Assembly (NCBI GenBank): GCA_937925645.1
Contig: CALAMB010000011.1
Coordinates: 1-39,588 of the forward strand
Source: an uncultured Acidobacteriota bacterium
Lineage (GTDB): Bacteria; Acidobacteriota; JAAYUB01
Direction of reading: 5' to 3'
Length of the DNA: 39,588 bases
The notes beneath the pieces are model-generated. The model was not told the DNA's origin and ran no database searches. It saw nothing but the letters and a program-made list of their open reading frames with translations. Below, one piece after another: positions 34,601 to 35,636 of this stretch (within the stretch, counting starts at the first letter, position 1; each line of letters opens with the position of its first letter). The translations under genes were made by a program, and so were the position numbers.

Positions 34601-35194
34601 GCTGGCGGGCTCCAGGGTCAGGCTGGCGAAGGACTGGATGCCGGGCGAATGGCCGGGGCTCAGAATGCCGGCGACCCGGGCGGCGGCCCGGGTGTCCCCG
34701 TGGCCGCTGAGCATTTCATCCTCGGCGATGCAGAGCAGGGATTCGGGCGGATCGGTGGCGTCCCCGAAATGATCGTAGACCGAAACGGCCAGGCGGTCAT
34801 CGAGGATCTCATAGGGGCCGACCGGAAGCGATGCGACCGTCTCCGTGTCCGGGGCCAGGACCGAAGCCAGCCACGGATCGCCCGACGCACGGATCTGGCT
34901 GTCGTCGGGAACCCGCTCGTCCGCCATAGCCGGATCTTCCGGCGGGGCGACGAGGGACTCGACTTCCAGCCCGGAAAAAAGATCTTCCGGCGACGGCTCG
35001 ACGCGGTCGGCGACCGCGCCGTCCGGGAGGCCCGTCTCCGGGTCGAAAAGAGACATCTCCTCGGCCGGGGGACTTTCCGTGTACAGTTCGGGCGCGACCG
35101 CGCAGAGCGCACCTGTCAGGGGGTCCCCTGAGAGGAGGATTCTCTGCTCCAGGCTTTCAAGCCTGAAATCGTCAAGTGGCGGTCGCTTCTTCAT
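4649..35194 (-). CDS. Giant LEPR-XLL/RTX multidomain adhesin-like surface protein (10,181 aa to the TAA)
   Basis: This is an uninterrupted frame of 10,182 codons. I chose the ATG at 35194 because it places the LEPR-XLL-type motif (LESLEQRILLSGD) at residues 12-24, its usual place near the N terminus. The frame stays open to an ATG at 35371, but that extension is Cys/Arg/Pro-rich, lacks a ribosome binding site and abuts the putative promoter. Approximate residues: LEPR-XLL 11-24; autotransporter-like beta patch 176-292; barrel-like modules 400-4250; 11-residue repeats 705-2025 and 3370-3630; EF-hand-like loops 4280-4310; RTX repeats 4990-5118; IN-like modules 6170-8280; 7-residue repeats 8935-9030; helical region 9550-10181. 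LEPR-XLL proteins are giant predicted surface proteins known from planctomycetes and Desulfobacterota. RTX repeats and a lectin-like domain in the downstream frame suggest calcium-dependent adhesion. No classical signal peptide is visible and no secretion genes lie in the window. The specific ligand is unknown. Confidence 0.9.
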   Translation of the reverse strand: MKKRPPLDDFRLESLEQRILLSGDPLTGALCAVAPELYTESPPAEEMSLFDPETGLPDGAVADRVEPSPEDLFSGLEVESLVAPPEDPAMADERVPDDSQIRASGDPWLASVLAPDTETVASLPVGPYEILDDRLAVSVYDHFGDATDPPESLLCIAEDEMLSGHGDTRAAARVAGILSPGHSPGIQSFASLTLEPASTTRIEIAGPGAAGAPDGYDQIQVSGTAALGGTLEIVLLDGFVPILGQPFDFMTFGTVSGSFRTVTGPFGFGAGNLYFQVVSQADRLQLVVTEIPVGQGLHTTTAASQRMEDALDDLADRADRLWRDLTLARPSLTTGILPGTGLTLNELFDIDAYLGFGPALRGYLAPMQVLGSPERFEIDAFLDTLRSSWLDDLLGGSAQALDFSALTFTGNGSWISGITIAFDGSGAYTRSVPVGLSQAVGGLGPALVQQEVTIEADFAFTLSLGWGDSTGATFAFDVSRLAFDAALQTTDLVIPFNIGDLEAAAGHPRHDAGAMDLEVHLDIAGGGAGSGYQLTLDPLADPVSRLDLSLPVYAFLAGVNVNPGAQATLTLSGDLFGLADGGRGTTAVSGTAANLDAFLPFTTLTLSEIRDKLESLRDLFLPRLEVTRGFNIQIPFIDARLADVLDLGAAFDLALLSRLDFDSLETLQDLEAAVIAAGLVPEGDAVTYDPQTATLTIPLTFEIRLDTLTLGDLDRLGLVDLQLLQDEGLIQIGPRVDPDDLLDNGFASLAVLAAAGILNADAVADWTSVPLKALVQAGIIGPTALAALDLVESGGTVDLDDLIDSGLVTLGELAEAGIITPGSLAANLGFIRDVNLAATSLADMAADLAAEAADLVNLDDLLASGIDTAQNLLIDLFESGLLGLGDINLDRLGIQDLIDQGLATLQQLIDQGLIGVQDFLASALIDIADLVAATALDLSDLIAEGLLAAADFVPATLVDAGDFFSAALADLASAVDAGLVAVDDFIDLTLPAAGLIADGLASAFELDFRDLVDGLGQVSLHDLVNSGVVTLDELIANGNLDFTHLVADLAFHLSALIQSGIADIAALAASALVDVGDLARGYLDDLGALVGSGLVSLGDLAAGVLLDLSDLGLDELEIPALIESGLADLADLVRENFIGPAQMAVDELLASDVAAQAGSLYSQIVSTGGLIGPGSIIDLDALLADAGLPVKLHHLIYFGLIDHADVRPLGEVVLEEITGAKIIDASLVERYDLVELVAMGYLAVGDLVAQGWLDRSDLADLPPADLDAFGFSAALVAQLRSGGFIVDGTGIDLAALLEDAGVTLRRLMVAGLIGVGDLQADLASVDLDDLFVQGTVPAADLLESDLLEETILEPSVTQNPQGRDVVAVADLTGLAYLDLADLLEAGLLALGDFDLTGATVSEADLLASGLVPASKLANNGLVQPGAPDYVVLSDLLSLGLTGLADLAAAGLVTEAHLTTAALLLSDILAADLVGRAALADSGLNGADIDLEALFATGLVTETDLVSAGLVNPADFWDGSAVTLRSLVNAGLIDQTHLAASAVVDLARLLESDAVGTRYVIQQFPAYLYENPNDADTIPDPRPQDTIPIEVLLVDPHSPFAAMVKQGLLRGDRFINKIFEQGDIEALLGMPSGTLDEIVHVGTVDLETLLSSLLYDVTLAEYVTQEFVDVFDFDNLDLDVAELESAFAVEIDGAYPLTVPLYSLMALDYGEITLVDLIGEGFLGADDLSDAAGLELDIRALEYSILFEYGDLNNYISAHQVFLHDLIRRVYIGDLVDLGALDADDLVIRQSATPAQLAGLIEAGLVTAASFKDVALSPAALNASGLVTTADLNAFNLIASGQVSSAALLASGLVSVGQLAAEGFLDAGDFAGTVTGVTLDRIHRSDIFDRALIEAFGLVAGNTVVLTAPAGDTLLDAGGSPLATLADLVKKEVVTPAHLAPGTLVDKDLLLSQGLTTLAGLVDAGLIAPDDIRPASRSMDVRALNDRGVLAFSRLADLDLLMALGLVADDAYVPDLFGLTGHTVILAGQEGLDLVGLVTDTLADLEALVGGAFDLTIDVDALPAAAAWAVSDFSLTAEIAFDVEVSDVPARLGFIGVTLGTEEEANPVHVALTQTVILDADQDLLTTGDRTFTFDQMTGSGLSGRLVTAAGGQAEATLHGIQVNTGLGGLDAGPEAVFLFEVADPARSFSDPEYLTITIEDLPTVFEVYSYLRLDDLMSALLRARNYVFAAFDQLPFWVTDPNSPLYELLGDTTIPLINLTPRELLDVVGDIQDAVDRVQRALRDPENDLQKLVRFVMDSLGLDFETDHDLFSVGIQAGALILSMRLEKESEKNVPFNFDLAAFAGLVPGGIPGIGGLEDLIALEGSGNLNVKAFAQILIEAGVAVSGRQTQPSAPVDVFLLDYDDQGTASSADDTGTKVVAGFKVLAQGISLGFEVFDSIGLRTNDGGLDYDRDGLGGLDGVLYTTDATIDADGNATTNPELSDPTDRSDFVTVAFVLDQQSPVDDDGRFYFGSENLLDSLDFTGVDGGFELFLPLTVDVFGTQTDLTTPLWIRTNPYYDEGDGTPTNDGLEQIFQHLFGLAGAGPEDPILVTAPDFESLLGDLVDSVIRTLLEQLAASIGELKALFLDLDFLDATIPGTAVSIRSVIEGAAGGDNGLAGVPTAAGLEAFLDIDTYVLEYLKTVSWIGPDSVADGGVTVAEIWSGLVDFLRDHWMVTLPGIGGQGNPSFLTIGGSGSLFTVAVDIPYTISDTIPIDFGTNLGNSGLAVSGDLEFAFALQTGLAFSFSIDLTGENSAFAFDEFFVSAAVAVNDIELALTYQDTVSLTTHVGSDYGDLELNLGGSIYLEGGGFVFNHEQNKAGDVTFENSFALYLPLTLTIGGGGVELGNLTFADSDFYDGVLDPGFAVHLQDIDGIFNAAVYLVLDLLGEEIESIRGDIVPIYAADGSTISAGNAFVTRTIPGTDISLNAVLGLESLLNLGAYIRHYLRPALGETGFTRDPAIPLGDGTSEGGANYYGPSGPTLGGFFAYLQANWIPTLGGGAGGLAWEMIENDGEIVGITVTFAQDLSFQRQFGLAFGEEVEAIGLTVDGEVEIDLAVAVDLAMVFSFNWDTDEIDFDIPRLDFSAHASADDIVVGAGIGPLSVSLGSDEFLKGRLSLDLGAEMAYVDGVFDFDPTGSNHLDVYLPIYASLGDYGFGSGTDPPSLSLTGTIFPEGGGAPQIGFSHQNMEQLLDFGDFNLGSLIAIIQSTLDWLSSISNLDFMTYEIPVIDMQVGELFDFASSFADKVASRIDFERINTIQDFIEQFTQAGILPPGLSVVYDAATNVLRLPVDFDFNFNDLNLRNLANLAEIDYQQLLEFGDLFTTDFDKDQILDGLLGMLRAPLDQLARWELLDIASFKPKAISVADLEALELIRPGALPGATISLADLLASSAVQVTLEQLFQVDLLTAADLAANLKIDFDDLIASRLVSLSDLVSLGVTLYGADGTTVVQNPADARYVSLNAGPNALLNQKAFALTDLIEMGFLSRNEFDLAGTLISIAVLESEGLIAENALDSLGAAQIALGDLLDSDLVSVTLADLIGSGLVGRGNIPALGLVAPELLSLDGFSLYDYVDLGMLSQEQIVGYSYDLLNIQNRPVSLNWDLGDVLELGFNTTATVLVTVEAGFEWMIDFDGPTGTEGITFLIDNARVAGRAELELENLELAARLGFLQLNVGGNPQSGLNLLAEAVVTLDEDGNLETDNDRRFSFTDLVSGGLIDHFLFDFTGYAYAGLVGLDIDPNIPGLDESGFNAMELSITIPDLLNWDVVEVFAQGELTQDQRQQHLAQDHVLVIHPAFDDLFNFRELDFASIIQAIREGVAFLERALEETAFYSANIPLINKKVSDAFRFVDDLLEKVELAAADPAAVIQEVEALIEEALGISDTSTFGLSLDDAGGRTALKIHLEWDKVLSDIIGEAYTDLSFALNLGDILSLFTGGSSSWDWVNQLVSAGAHLQWDARVEMVLDFGIDFTDILDGDIDFFLYDYDEGTGDGTRIEIGLYIDGSDLELMFNPFGIGVVGGSARLGSLTYSGGSSPDYWTPGATVSAVDYATFTLGIEGQNPGDADGRFYFFDETLSENWFYDLTGGFDIYLPIEIPGFWGLDPVHIYTNNQVYGDQVLLEALDRLFGGSGSGQADAVIVDLPEFSAPDFGLLNILNDPTYILDGIDWALGVVGDALGSSFAQDIPLIGDKLYKAATFLTEIRTGFLADLRAKLNGPGKAIEFIRDSMWDVFGPGGLNILLDADGNGRIEKADIGVGWYDADGNRIKDWKEGERVPMAGYIYDADDNYVDDSGTPTGSQWQMAEDADAIQFEVPLGGVAFGTGIDIPLDIDVPAFALNVDGGFAVEMTWSFDLAFGLSVADGFYLGTNDATAPNDPELEVEIGAFLDGQPLNNATVTPFYAEGKLLFFIISVQDIDRDAGQPGFQPSGVFGFLELDILGAADTGRVTLNHLITAAVDDLFDIDFGVEATLNTTIVLDIGDVGLPRLKADFIASWSWTLDAGSGEPEFGLYNLRIDIGTFITDILKPITDNISDILDPFKPIVEVFTTEVAGLDVICDPPTLLGLVNLILRTLGYSEIPVEFFNAVRTMIDVVDQVDAMIGREGEILLGDIMGLGTGNVTARQDTAELPGWLSDFMDDLTTGSMGLTAASGNSFSSGGSSTERGGFEIVDYILDISNWMKLITGGDAILFTYELPLFEYTLKFKQDIATITAGPAVIKVSAVGNFNFTADLGFGYDTYGVRKAIDTGNWWYVFDGFYVADWGITSGQEKPEFTVGLEIGLEATLWLLLVEAGLGGVVGFEMALDLADIPPDDGRIHPTEFAEMWRYTGNDAPGGLLNLINLDGRVYFKAYVFVDVGISIPFIGKIMKRVVDWTIFDITLAEWEYRAPTVQPVLAHADGDTLVIHSGKRAGDRKYLNYSDGGENFTLSGTSGSITVAFDDWSQTYTGSFTRVVADGGAGDDKLDASGLSGVAVEFDGGPGKDTLIAGSGAAAILLGGDGNDTLNAAKATGAVYIDGGPGDDRITGGTTGAVNTLIGGPGDDRISGGDGDDLIDGGSGLDTLSGMGGNDTYIFETGFGADNFRDTQGSTIIDLSAVTDPLTVTISSTAVTILTPKEELRLGQAKVGQLILGTGRDTLLISDPPAGTLEIVDSGGPSTTTFTFGRNTSNKADGIISFVDADDDLDEVVFKNIQGIEMDPAQDDIIVINDHQIRNGRHSGGTIVNGRDVFEFTDQVERFTIVSQFSEMEDDTEAVFYPMNLTISSTTGTAELGAASISITAQNLNIRPSTNAGSMHLAAHDILIAVIEDCVLDTSVHATGKFYIDADSIGTVLGSASPLVRDSADSLGIIAHEIDAHDMDWDIRVSSLAVDARINAINDGNLIVRVDTANPSDQRSITLNADVTSGSGDNDDRLGGGTMRFVAQGDIRLDNGMRFEGAASHLVLAGDNIFNDHYPGSNPIQTTVGGITVLTRDEGNPAGGTEILIQETDSLVVYGLTDLLNPPNASPVGLSSAYGTITVICQGMVATNESEIARLTLDSGSIITRTADRDITLTADDFQFWTFAPGRESGTDREAGGVIGSGELTILTSHATRMLIGGSAEHPLGNDWTYIRDEYPAFLNYPEHVGGTFTGPEGEKKYANDGTLFIDTAHFSTTDLSALGDGFTLITFGSGYDLERIVFGDAYDQATIKKDGSPRDRDSSFRDDVVFNAERIYIEGEVEAQSWPRVHVEMNTERLHVKSKNINNPLGGTDSGITGDYLDLIGVQDRIICDGWIVTTYGDIWIDIPGDGEAYVSPMMSDVVDQTKLRNNFIQGVAGILRTNKDGGVIHIETAESVVMEGRTYVNGDGARIEIFPGSFFELVQIAGGMYAPGEDSLIHIEAPEAVYINGEILAGAEWRGGVKTKVADGADVIVHTPHELRIYGAITSTDVMDLVGTVDWDYNDRDAVSASIHLTGQLTSLADNSLLRLEGPQDILIEGSIFVRGENSGLYIESYDQRVKFATSFVEVEDGIDVIAGGENIDLDLKDANGDPLRSSVLVEATAVITSFQNGSDIRITGAYDVDIYGSIVAGGAIGPTGVIWSGTDSRAVITAGQQLYLDSGVLASDTVTLMGGAAGSDDTTIGTSADGPYVYTAPEAPAHTGLGPGVNQAVTLRFTDAAGASAAVAVTVDNTLTLYQIIGLLNAQFESQGLALAAVEDISETTDAGLGITVVRPSGRIALKSPTGFAVLASSTSPGLLGFTDLAGDAEAAREMRRLSVVIDTAGGLTSAGRTSDGTPGLAYIYGESGIEMMGHIYSGANKTLLWDASGNLIKEMIDWDASVGGDVLIESPGQVFIGGWTLNMDTEVVLGGNLELRFTDAPGGTALGPVVVIAAGDTTDNRYLSDLVADIQSALDGVFGGAISVKAEDNRVVFYSDDPFTLSSASVNLGLIGFGSGNSQASELVADAAYSAPTAYTPPAAPLSATLVVNKGNGAAWGQVSVNIAAGTSLRQLVDLLNDALDDTILNDFWVMSDPSDRLVFTNAYDFQLDAASVNVAALGLTDVAVSTQASDRDPSTYEARAINSLYGDVLDTGGYIAAKNGIHLRNVSSAAHPYVGTEIGLRIEGSSEITTHADESIIRIDSRFDAEIEGHLIAGGEVENIRDAETGGYIGSVYHDFGAAADQTEIVITAEHQVRIGTMIKAGGLIRLSGGDDPFQGDPNDLFNFSDTSVLVYGSALLETWGENSRIVLEGPDEIKVMTATHLQEIEPDTWVKGDLGRIVAEGQFMLAGYLPSEVTLRMWKRIDAYTAPNAYTPPGSDRVVTLVFNDVNGAPWGQITFTVTAGMPFDQEGVTDLVELINARFNVSPALADFYAAPRDDGRLFIGCPYDFQIDESSSNAGVLGMSDVAGAAAPVPSVKAEVQEAVVIPSIFFGGGGDGSLLLFIKSIFNGSDHFMDLEVGQEGRYLMLTGYGYDFAILADDSENIDLLGLAPLQRAVVYYPEAQVVADLSLPDTGALIADVVLAIEMDDLMGGTLSGTVTVSAAATAGNTTREDLVADINAALDATVFAPIQAALVDGKLVLSSLGYEFEVLAASERLNLLGFRGPWETVEYRELSELTASGALPVTGQLVRDVVLVIRIDETDLDDILYGAVTVTAASTAANVGLSDLIDDINVALAATSIPRYAGLDFGDYISAEARDGVLVLVGTHDFKVKSASRQVALLGMTAGVDLTAAYILFNAYLNGAPGAATPVLPGSVTLHLEVQRPGQIAAGTVLIPVDGTNATLADLAGDINAALLVAGFGDLQAQVDGTRLIFESLYDFELLNTSVNLGYLGVAATASSRAPVQYEVTAASAVPTTGVMAQDAVLEVEVTDSDDLTTGAVVTLLRQATLDNTGIEDLVADLNGLMAAAGLDIVVFESGGNLVFASETLDIEIGVDSRNADLLGLMDVAAGTVEVSTRDPSLFELTAEDDLAAVGILPDNVAWHVVMSTVNPNDDPAHSSPDLDPPAVGSRERGDVVEGTVIIYRDDTLDNTSLADLVDDINDALVRGGFRDIQASLNGSGQVVLSSFHAFEIDGEQTRITADEALPEDGVLPNTGIAGGNVTLQIRVETPGGATLAAVQILRDANNTSRDELYTDLRLALAASFAGGEVYARLDRDTLVFHSRYDFAILAASVNAGSLGLEAVADGDDVAGTRQEPAFNGYVLGFSGVDDAPVLAQRDPETYRITANDSMVNGVLAEDIVLDITLTGGVYSGAIGQITVSAAATDGTDSGTTANAGIADLVLDINAALADTEIPGHPGVYFSSVIGARDERGVVVLFSADSFTLDSQPADHLSQIGFETGSFVSTLSHPDFEVQAEDSLVTSGILTGDVTLVIAIDDGAGGTLETTVILFWSDTATNSGVEELLVDLENALTTASVYDGAEDTGSYASQYITVGSRSGELVLSGATEFTVSGLNSINADQLGLDTVAGGTDVTAVQPAAVQQVFPYDPVLEERVALPASYGLTGQVRLDLRVYDYTTTSGPGSIAPVSDYTVYVPAALAADNTCLQDLIDDLNLALSGEPTEVWALEDDGFIVFESPYLFDLEYKSENETLLGFGELAYESEIAANRASNDGVLPEDVTFVLWVNLGVQKIVGEVTLSAQTTAGNDLENMIMDLVLDLQTAVNTASYVNLAGDPYGNGLLDGQPHDENFADDPVTVGGPADPIVKIKLKNGKILFASQYEIRIFDAFADPASPGGFLESVNIELLGLDTVAGGTEVQSSRPYNIIAAAPGSEVVFGSLENPAARVYIAGSVLSHRQISLVEGPDTDLDLDWSALLQTVDGPIVLDLGENGFLKGDLIAGGPEGDVILTARDTLVLNGHILADRDVDIAAGFLTANTPAAVSVTIAPTAWIRTNPLSPSEGQVRIDGYNDVVVDGAVGSLQDDDPRMNGDVLVASDQGDIEITERSGWIETGGRILLEAEDIAVHGVLKNGSASAPAPVGPMLAENYEIVIAPTGNLQITGDVDALGSILIMAPNPFTLAGSVEAGGLETFHFITETRGFVDGGDERVRIQAPAITVGGGTGIEGADGTDQDTRVDLAEGETYPLGAQITASGLIELVTSGAIRVQNAGELIVRHAGSRIRLEGESVEILGSLYAGGQPGRVLLGEDPGIDWDTLPAANAAIEISATEWVAFGGDDVNGATDLDVLLGLADAAGDTLTRGGSAQATGPVVILVSGGIAPHFELNHLSFIKTDAAPVGAPTPGALGHITITTDRGIDIQGVVQAIDPDADVTLDSGAGLLHVSGYVEAGRNLSLTGAGAGSGEAVSVVVDKLFYETLGVVFPTLFGATAGSAEFSVDLLGRPIDAHGFLLARDNSGNVLVDGDGDPSQEIGANGYPVLGAGAVYITYDESDNPVLVDKEGYRLVAYAATPGEDTRYFRVDQGGQYLDDSGLVVNADGILLGIGGVLVNQFGYRVDAYGNFVNAGGQPIDAYGRRIDTNGNLMAADNVTLIDAQGHRINADGLLINGDGDLLNGVGAIRDTVDIGGTLYLTDRYGNLVSDAGELIVEEGGQYVLINFRGEFVDLWGVPLTSLEEPVAAQGDPVVVVDPNTLEDPVYGGEPVVIGAIQPGPGFMPTTGPVRVDLPARQSGGVLNTTGPDGAITITGGKRIEIYGMVGLVYLTDDPVPFTAVDVPQIEIGTPDEVYFWGDALINARHLIDVQGLNVWAMGESVTITRDPYSVTRLEATGTGDDGSVYIARSQIYYFRALVAAQGMVELIGENIGVFGTVQVQDEYLSDGSLDISLVRVDAEYDVMVRGEILSRGDVQVTAGTEGVTVGHIAVSAEGKIAAGYTGSALDAAAAGDIHLSATGEVILQAFEDTLNDDLQFAPAYITYEPVYVDVVTGYRRVEAGFILQPVVHWIPTITTEQTGFDDVKVGSEFGSVETRLFQDGYYKVGFGMVDLDAGYGANPALAAYWLKQVGPIAGTAVNRVWTALSPATRTLLASYIYANEPSTALKRALVDDFNAIVASGVSLYDAAAFAGGVSLSSEAKALLAKDELSGVELSRLNRVLIQDVVYGVGDLARADQFREYFIQGTDYQIDDLDWPGKWKPWQDAIFVDWLVDLNTGALGRWVYPEDLDPEAMIIRQVVSQVVNFVPPVDPRVSYLQAGELSSMVLETSVSAMMTESMPQLFVTMSPRQWYSQKTFMDVSNLIQDQYLYNPVAEWKEWNDLTDTERLNAILDFLGYRKLFDMQFIAAFEKTVTVGGSSPPIYIATDSLIYELVNGLHKADALAGGMSLVNNAGMQFMTVADGKISSAAQGAILSEISDGVWAFNVAEAASPAFEGLVINNQFVPGVWVNDVFHATQVGLADFTDILDMQVYSYTVTKHYFDFWFSEFVPFDPAVHYNPALHGPGNAGIKAAAKAHFLPPNVMLNEAFEGITPAALQAALNGLDPGQTVPADLFVNGKLALSAEYAADFAAIVRSNFTVNGQYMTREVAQAIYTLIEDAIDAIADDFFIAGVDYDWRLSHPGQSQYVASFFEREDTILSSDLAGDRWDKLYSPTEGLGRINRNFEGIPTATFWDLDFTGAPRDVVYYELDDGTDIFLRVPVQWWENYELTTLGNNRLDPDDKTLQYVGNVHTYDETVGYARNVAQLQYTQAWSQHRWEGVPPENAMPGDWWRVEDYDKSGTRYIVT
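4652..6560 (-). other. Helical, aromatic-rich region before the internal stop
   Basis: The style changes from Gly/Asp-rich beta repeats to Trp/Tyr/Phe/Met-rich, mostly helical sequence, with phrases such as AEWKEWNDLTDTERLNAIL, TKHYFDFWFSEFVPF and AIYTLIEDAIDAIADDFF. No family is recognised. It may be a folded functional domain or a spacer ahead of the lectin-like domain. Confidence 0.5.
7100..10330 (-). other. Beta-helix / hemagglutinin-like stretch 2
   Basis: Strand-turn phrases such as GDVILTARDTLVLNGHIL, GDIEITERSGWIETG and RIRLEGESVEILG repeat along this stretch, as in FHA-like shafts. It is interrupted by the 7-residue repeat region near 8.1-8.4 kb. Confidence 0.5.
8110..8390 (-). repeat. 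Array of a 7-residue (21-bp) repeat
   Basis: Around 8390-8110 the protein reads as near-perfect heptads: VNQFGYR, VDAYGNF, VNAGGQP, IDAYGRR, IDTNGNL, then IDAQGHR, INADGLL, INGDGDL and LNGVGAI. The consensus is [IVL]-[DN]-x-x-G-x-x. One eight-residue unit (MAADNVTL) breaks the register. Each unit can form one strand and one Gly turn. I do not recognise a named repeat. Confidence 0.7.
10350..16690 (-). repeat. About fifteen tandem IN-like modules (100-130 aa each)
   Basis: Each module has a strand pair such as DVVLVIRIDE or DVTLVIAIDD, then G-x-V-x-[VI] with T-x-x-N-T/S, then the helix DLVxDINAAL, a strand like GKLVLSS or DTLVFHS, an F-x-[IV] strand, and the ending N-A-x-x-L-G-[LF]. The combination of D-L-[VI]-x-x-[IL]-N-x-[AR], a following [LV]-[VIF]-[LF]-x-S strand and a terminal L-G resembles the 'IN' motif of flagellins and FliD-type proteins. 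Modules are densest between 14.2 and 10.4 kb, and beta-helix segments separate the first few. Copy number was counted by eye. Confidence 0.65.
16700..19340 (-). other. Beta-helix / filamentous-hemagglutinin-like stretch 1
   Basis: Short hydrophobic strands alternate with Gly/Asn/Asp turns in phrases such as ITAQNLNIRP, GTMRFVAQGDIRL, SHLVLAGDNIF and NSLLRLEGPQDILIEGSI. This is the pattern of the parallel beta-helix shafts of FHA-type exoproteins. No TPS secretion domain is visible. Assigned from pattern only. Confidence 0.5.
19843..20232 (-). repeat. RTX hemolysin-type calcium-binding repeats
   Basis: Glycine/aspartate nonapeptides of the GGxGxDxLx type are clear: GGAGDDKLD, GGPGKDTLI, GGDGNDTLN, GGPGDDRIT, GGPGDDRIS and GGDGDDLID, then GGSGLDTLS and GGNDTYIFE. 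RTX repeats form calcium-filled parallel beta rolls and usually fold outside the cell. They sit near the middle of this protein rather than at the C terminus, where type I secretion substrates normally carry them. Confidence 0.9.
22268..22357 (-). other. EF-hand/dockerin-like aspartate loops
   Basis: The 12-residue loop DADGNGRIEKAD (22357-22322) fits the canonical EF-hand pattern D-x-D-G-N-G-x-I-x-x-x-D. A second loop, DADGNRIKDWKE (22303-22268), is offset by one residue, and an Asp-rich stretch (DADDNYVDD) follows. These are probable calcium sites separate from the RTX block. Confidence 0.6.
24310..25090 (-). repeat. Second, more diverged array of the 11-residue repeat
   Basis: The same phrasing recurs about 1,350 residues further on, for example LIASRLVSLSD, LVSLGVTLYGA, LIEMGFLSRNE and LIGSGLVGRGN. 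The array sits between barrel-like modules, so the repeat was probably copied together with a larger module. Confidence 0.65.
29120..33080 (-). repeat. Main array of an 11-residue (33-bp) protein repeat
   Basis: About 1,320 residues are dominated by degenerate 11-residue units of the form L-[IVLA]-x-x-[GA]-[LVI]-[LVIA]-x-x-x-[DEHS]. Consecutive examples near 32.5 kb are LIDQGLATLQQ, LIDQGLIGVQD, FLASALIDIAD, LVAATALDLSD and LIAEGLLAAAD. A second clean run lies near 32.0 kb (LVNSGVVTLDE, LIANGNLDFTH and following units). Each unit places a leading Leu, a small residue or Gly at position 5, a hydrophobic pair at 6-7 and Asp or another polar residue at 11. A solenoid of short helices or strand-turns is plausible. 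I do not recognise a named family. Confidence 0.75.
34320..34668 (-). other. Autotransporter-associated-type beta patch
   Basis: The segment begins LSPGHSPG, then has a strand-rich stretch containing YDQIQVSGTAALGGTLEI and ends near VVTEIP. The order of SPGxSPG, D-Q-[IL]-x-V-x-G and L-G-G-T-L resembles the beta-strand repeats common in passenger domains of autotransporters and giant surface proteins. It occurs once, just after the LEPR-XLL leader. Confidence 0.6.
35123..35164 (-). other. LEPR-XLL N-terminal motif
   Basis: Residues 11-24 from the chosen start contain LESLEQRILLSGD, preceded by a basic MKKRPP start. The usual LEPR-xLL core appears here as LEQR-ILL followed by SGD. The motif marks the N terminus of giant surface proteins and fixes the start choice; its molecular role is not established. 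Confidence 0.8.
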
Positions 35195-35284
35195 ACCGGC
35201 CCATCCCGGGACGTGTTGATACGGCCTGAAACGACGATCCTTCGAACCTCGGTCACGAACGCTGCGGACTTCCGGGGATGCGGG

Positions 35285-35301
35285 CGCTGCCTCCGGCAGC
35301 G
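35285..35301. other. Short hairpin in the giant-gene leader
   Basis: CGCTGCC and GGCAGCG form a perfect 7-bp stem around a TCC loop. No T tract follows on either strand, so it is not an obvious terminator. It could shape the 5' leader of the giant mRNA. Confidence 0.35.
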
Positions 35302-35385
35302 GTTTGGGAGCATGACGGCATTGACAAAGGCACCCGGATCCGTCATCGTCGGAACCCATCGGTGCCCTCATTCGATTCTATGGCG

Positions 35386-35426
35386 TCTATGGGCCATAGA
35401 GTCTTGCGGGACAGGCAACTTGTCAA
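35386..35426 (-). promoter_or_regulatory. Putative promoter and operator of the giant gene
   Basis: On the minus strand a perfect TTGACA (35426-35421) lies within the palindrome AACTTGACAAGTT (35417-35429). About 20 bases downstream is TCTATGG-C-CCATAGA in opposite arms around one base (35386-35400), with an extra half-site at 35377-35383. The palindrome covers the expected -10/+1 zone, where no good TATAAT is visible, as in a repressor- or activator-controlled promoter. It would give a leader of about 190 bases. Confidence 0.4.
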
Positions 35427-35636
35427 GTTATTTTTTTCTGAATTTGATTCGGCCCCAAGCCCGGCAATTATGAAAACAGCTTCAACCCGTTGCCGCAACT
35501 CAAGAAAACTGGAGAGCAGCCCTCGAAACGCCAGGGACGAAGTCTCCTCTCAAGCCCCTCGGAGGCCTCAAGAGGCCTCTGCCTGGCATGGATCTGTCCT
35601 TTGACCGCATCCCCTTCACCCGTTCAGGAACCGCGA

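Larger units (their letters stand above)
35195..35636. other. Divergent intergenic region between the giant gene and the macro-domain gene
   Basis: These 442 bp hold no convincing gene. They contain a short AT-rich patch (about 35427-35460), a TTGACA box on the minus strand, the palindrome at 35386-35400, a small hairpin at 35285-35301, TGACGG/CCGTCA arms (35313-35318 and 35340-35345), and two adjacent GAGGCCTC palindromes (35562-35569 and 35572-35579). Regulation of both genes probably sits here. Confidence 0.6.

Noticed and set aside
35320..35348. Plus-strand TTGACA at 35320-35325 as a promoter for the macro gene
   Set aside because: No acceptable -10 at 16-18 bases; it falls in the leader of the giant gene.
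35195..35371. N-terminal extension of the giant protein to the ATG at 35371
   Set aside because: No ribosome binding site, Cys/Arg/Pro-rich sequence unlike the rest, and it would push the LEPR-XLL motif about 70 residues inwards.
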